From contig NZ_AFWF01000188.1 in assembly GCF_000222605.1 (NCBI RefSeq), positions 1 to 46,881 on the forward strand: a DNA stretch of 46,881 nt, written 5' to 3'. The stretch comes from Vibrio ichthyoenteri ATCC 700023 (lineage in GTDB: Bacteria; Pseudomonadota; Gammaproteobacteria; Enterobacterales; Vibrionaceae). Position 1 is the stretch's first letter. Every line of letters starts with the position of its first letter. Below the pieces are notes generated by a model. The model was not told the origin of the DNA. It ran no database searches and was given only the letters and a program-made list of their open reading frames with translations. Positions 45,061 to 46,881 of the stretch are shown here, in pieces. The translations under genes were made by a program, and so were the position numbers.

Positions 45061-45090
45061 AAAGGCCTCGACCATGTCGAGGCCTTTTTT
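45061..45090 (+). terminator. Strong intrinsic terminator
   Basis: Perfect 11-bp stem AAAGGCCTCGA / TCGAGGCCTTT with a CCATG loop and T-run, 21 bp after the winged-helix gene. Confidence 0.95.
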
Positions 45091-45413
45091 GTTGTAACGA
45101 TAAAATAATACACAATAGAAACGGCTGTATCACAAAATCCAAAATATCTTGCAAATTTTCGTCGCGTTACTACGTATGTATAAATCGAAACTTTCTCTTT
45201 TTTCTCTCTCTAAACTTACCTAATTAACAGGATGTTAGCTTTCAGTAATCGGATGTATTACGTAGATATACGTAGTTGAATTTACTTTAGCTCTCATTGG
45301 ACTGTTAATTTCTCCGTGTTCTCGCCGATTTTTTACTGTGGTTTGATCATTCATGCTGTTATTGAAACAGGAAGTGTCACATTCAGACGCACCATGAAAC
45401 AAAGGACCTGATA
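45091..45413 (+). promoter_or_regulatory. TRAP operon upstream region with three TACGTA motifs
   Basis: About 320 bp without a gene. TACGTA occurs at 45171-45176, 45259-45264 and 45269-45274, the last two separated by GATA. This spacing suggests an operator cluster for the TRAP operon, with an unknown regulator. No convincing -35/-10 pair was picked. Confidence 0.35.
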
Positions 45414-46535
45414 ATGAGAGCATTACATTCATTTTTTGATGGAAAGTTGAAATTAGGCATCGCAACTCTGGCCGCATCTGTTGCGCTAGTCGGCTGTGGT
45501 GAAGAAAAACAAGCAGACACCGCTCAACAAGCCGAGCCTGAAAAAGTCTATAAGTTGAAGTTGGCAGAAACATGGGGGCCAAATTTCCCAATTTTTGGTG
45601 ATGCAACGAAAAATATGGCAAAGATGGCTGAGGAAATGTCTAACGGTCGTCTGGTGATCACGATTGATTCATCGAATAAACACAAAGCACCTTTAGGTGT
45701 ATTTGATATGGTGAAATCAGGTCAATACGATCTGGGCCACTCAGCGTCTTACTACTGGAAAGGGAAAGTGCCTAACACGCTTTACTTTACTTCTATGCCA
45801 TTTGGCATGCTACCAACCGAGCAATATGCATGGTTTTACTACGGTGGCGGCATGGAGTTGATGGAAGAGGTGTATTCAGCTCACAATCTACTTTCTTTCC
45901 CGGGCGGTAATACTGATACGCAGATGGGTGGATGGTTCCAAAAAGAGATCAACTCAGTCGATGACCTGCAAGGGCTGAAAATGCGTATTCCGGGTTTCGC
46001 TGGCGAAATTTTAGCGGAGATCGGTGCTAAGCCAACCAATATTGCCCCAGGCGAACTGTATACATCTTTAGAGCGTCGTACGATTGACGCATTGGAGTGG
46101 GTAGGACCGTCACTTGATTTGCGTATGGGCTTCCACAAAATCGCACCCTATTACTACACAGGCTGGCATGAGCCGGGTACCGAACTGCAATTCCTAGTTA
46201 ATCAGCGTACATGGGATAGTTTGCCTGCAGATCTGCAATCCATTCTACAAACGGCAATGAAGACAGCAGCGTATGATATGTACACGCAGTCTAAACATGA
46301 AAGTGGCAAGAACTGGGCGTCGATTCAATCTGAGTACCCAAATGTTCAAGTAAAAGATTTCCCAGTTGAGGTAATCGCGGCACTCCGTGAAGCAAATGAT
46401 CGTCTGTTAAGTGCTCATGCTGAGAAAGATGACCTAGCGAAGAAAATTCAAGCGTCGCAAGCAGCCTATATTGAGCAAGTTCGTCCATGGTCGAATATCT
46501 CTCACCGTGCCTACTTGAATAGCCAAGCACAATAA
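45414..46535 (+). CDS. dctP: TRAP transporter solute-binding protein (DctP family, 2-oxoacid-type)
   Basis: Periplasmic SBP of a tripartite ATP-independent transporter. 373 aa with a lipoprotein signal (LGIATLAASVALVGCGEE, lipobox LVGC), an Ala/Gln/Glu linker, then the DctP fold. The conserved carboxylate-binding Arg is in GLKMRIPGFAGEILAEIGA, followed by PGELYTSLERRTIDALEWVGPSLD; the EWVGP segment resembles TakP-type SBPs, so 2-oxo acids or similar monocarboxylates are the best guess for substrate. AAGGACCTGATA precedes the ATG. It heads an operon with dctQ at the window edge (dctM expected beyond it). Confidence 0.93.
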   Translation: MRALHSFFDGKLKLGIATLAASVALVGCGEEKQADTAQQAEPEKVYKLKLAETWGPNFPIFGDATKNMAKMAEEMSNGRLVITIDSSNKHKAPLGVFDMVKSGQYDLGHSASYYWKGKVPNTLYFTSMPFGMLPTEQYAWFYYGGGMELMEEVYSAHNLLSFPGGNTDTQMGGWFQKEINSVDDLQGLKMRIPGFAGEILAEIGAKPTNIAPGELYTSLERRTIDALEWVGPSLDLRMGFHKIAPYYYTGWHEPGTELQFLVNQRTWDSLPADLQSILQTAMKTAAYDMYTQSKHESGKNWASIQSEYPNVQVKDFPVEVIAALREANDRLLSAHAEKDDLAKKIQASQAAYIEQVRPWSNISHRAYLNSQAQ

Positions 46536-46552
46536 TTAAGCGCAGCCGTAAG

Positions 46553-46681
46553 CTCGGATAGGATTATCCGAGTGTGTTACAACAATAGCGCACTAGAAAA
46601 TAACAGTGACAATGTCACTGGAAGCCCAAGTCCCCCTTAAATATTACAACGATAAGCTCCGCCAGTTTTGCTGAGCGGAGC
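46553..46681 (+). promoter_or_regulatory. Three hairpins between dctP and dctQ
   Basis: CTCGGATA/TATCCGAG (46553-46572), CAGTGAC/GTCACTG (46604-46620) and GCTCCGC/GCGGAGC (46656-46681) follow each other in the 172-bp gap, none with a T-run. Typical of elements that stabilise or lower relative expression so that SBP exceeds permease. Confidence 0.6.
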
Positions 46682-46707
46682 ACCTTTAAAGTTCCACGGA
46701 GTTAGGA

Positions 46708-46881
46708 ATGAGAAGACTTATTTATATCGAGCGGCTATTCAATCGTTTTGGTGATCTGCTTGGCTGGTTATCCAGCATTTTGTTTATCCTATTGCTGGCT
46801 AACGTCGTTTATGACGTCGTTATGCGCTATGCCTTCAATGATGTGTCGATTGCGTTTCAAGAAATGGAATGGCACTTAGAA
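46708..46881 (+). CDS. dctQ: TRAP transporter small permease DctQ (partial)
   Basis: 58 codons are visible before the right edge. ATG 46708 follows GGAGTTAGGA. The sequence (MRRLIYIERLFNRFGDLLGW, then a TM WLSSILFILLLANVVYDVVM and RYAFNDVSIAFQEMEWHLE) is the standard DctQ N-terminus, with the R-Y-x-F-N and QEMEWH motifs of 2-oxoacid-type small permeases. Incomplete because of the window boundary, not broken. Confidence 0.9.
   Translation, partial: MRRLIYIERLFNRFGDLLGWLSSILFILLLANVVYDVVMRYAFNDVSIAFQEMEWHLE

Noticed and set aside
1-46881. Insertion sequences, prophage genes, tRNA or rRNA
   Set aside because: No transposase, integrase, phage or RNA-gene signature was seen; the genes are nearly all core metabolic or regulatory.

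Overview
This window is a stretch of core chromosome from a marine-type gammaproteobacterium, almost certainly a Vibrio (Vibrionaceae). The evidence is the set of recognisable proteins: AspC, AsnS, MaeA, SdaA/SdaC, TyrR, class I fumarase, RibA followed by an imelysin (IrpA-like) locus, YcbB/YcbK/YcbL homologues, H-NOX with its kinase, and several small DUF families common in Vibrio. From memory, the order ribA - irpA - ... - L,D-transpeptidase - TRAP SBP resembles the V. cholerae chromosome I segment around VC1263-VC1275. I could not check this, and I do not assign a species. No transposase, integrase, tRNA, rRNA or CRISPR array was seen.

Layout. 1-5.6 kb: DUF2797 protein (-), membrane diguanylate cyclase (+), a SanA/YdcF-type protein (-) whose C-terminus is a perfect 29-copy hexanucleotide repeat encoding (Glu-Gln)29, DUF3392 protein, and NAD malic enzyme maeA (-). 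5.7-9.5 kb: HrpB-like DEAH helicase, an orphan 125-aa protein and a small outer-membrane barrel (+). 9.6-13.6 kb: aspC and asnS (-), flanking two tandem paralogous small proteins that share a PYYWHP-[DE]-WLH-x-AEDA core. 13.9-17.1 kb: two neighbouring broken genes (-), an LRR-Ser/Thr kinase with an in-frame TAA and a chemoreceptor with a CxxCH haem motif split by a +1 frameshift in a five-base homopolymer.

17.4-27.6 kb: queD, a GNAT protein, the serine catabolic operon sdaC-sdaA, nudL, the H-NOX/hybrid kinase pair (NO sensing), pabB and fumarase. 27.8-33.8 kb: small membrane protein, ycjX-ycjF, tyrR-rimJ-HD hydrolase-DUF2947 (tightly overlapping genes, with a TyrR-box-like site before tyrR). 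34-40.4 kb: a 58-aa small gene, ribA behind a perfect palindrome on its -10 box, then a Fur-box-headed cluster: imelysin, di-haem oxidoreductase, imelysin-like lipoprotein and Tat-exported DUF1513 protein. This looks like a coherent periplasmic iron system whose biochemistry is poorly understood. 40.5-43.5 kb: L,D-transpeptidase, MepK-like endopeptidase and GloC-like hydrolase (cell wall/ycb group). 43.7 kb to the end: a DUF2982-like membrane protein, a small basic winged-helix protein, and the start of a TRAP transporter operon (SBP complete; small permease cut by the window edge).

Functional threads: central carbon and amino-acid metabolism (malic enzyme, fumarase, serine deaminase, AspC, TyrR), signalling (c-di-GMP, NO, chemotaxis, protein kinase), envelope/peptidoglycan remodelling, and iron acquisition. 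The strongest points for follow-up are the Fur/imelysin/di-haem cluster, the duplicated YYWHP small proteins, the (EQ)29 repeat, the adjacent lesions in the kinase and chemoreceptor genes, and several unassigned palindromic operators.
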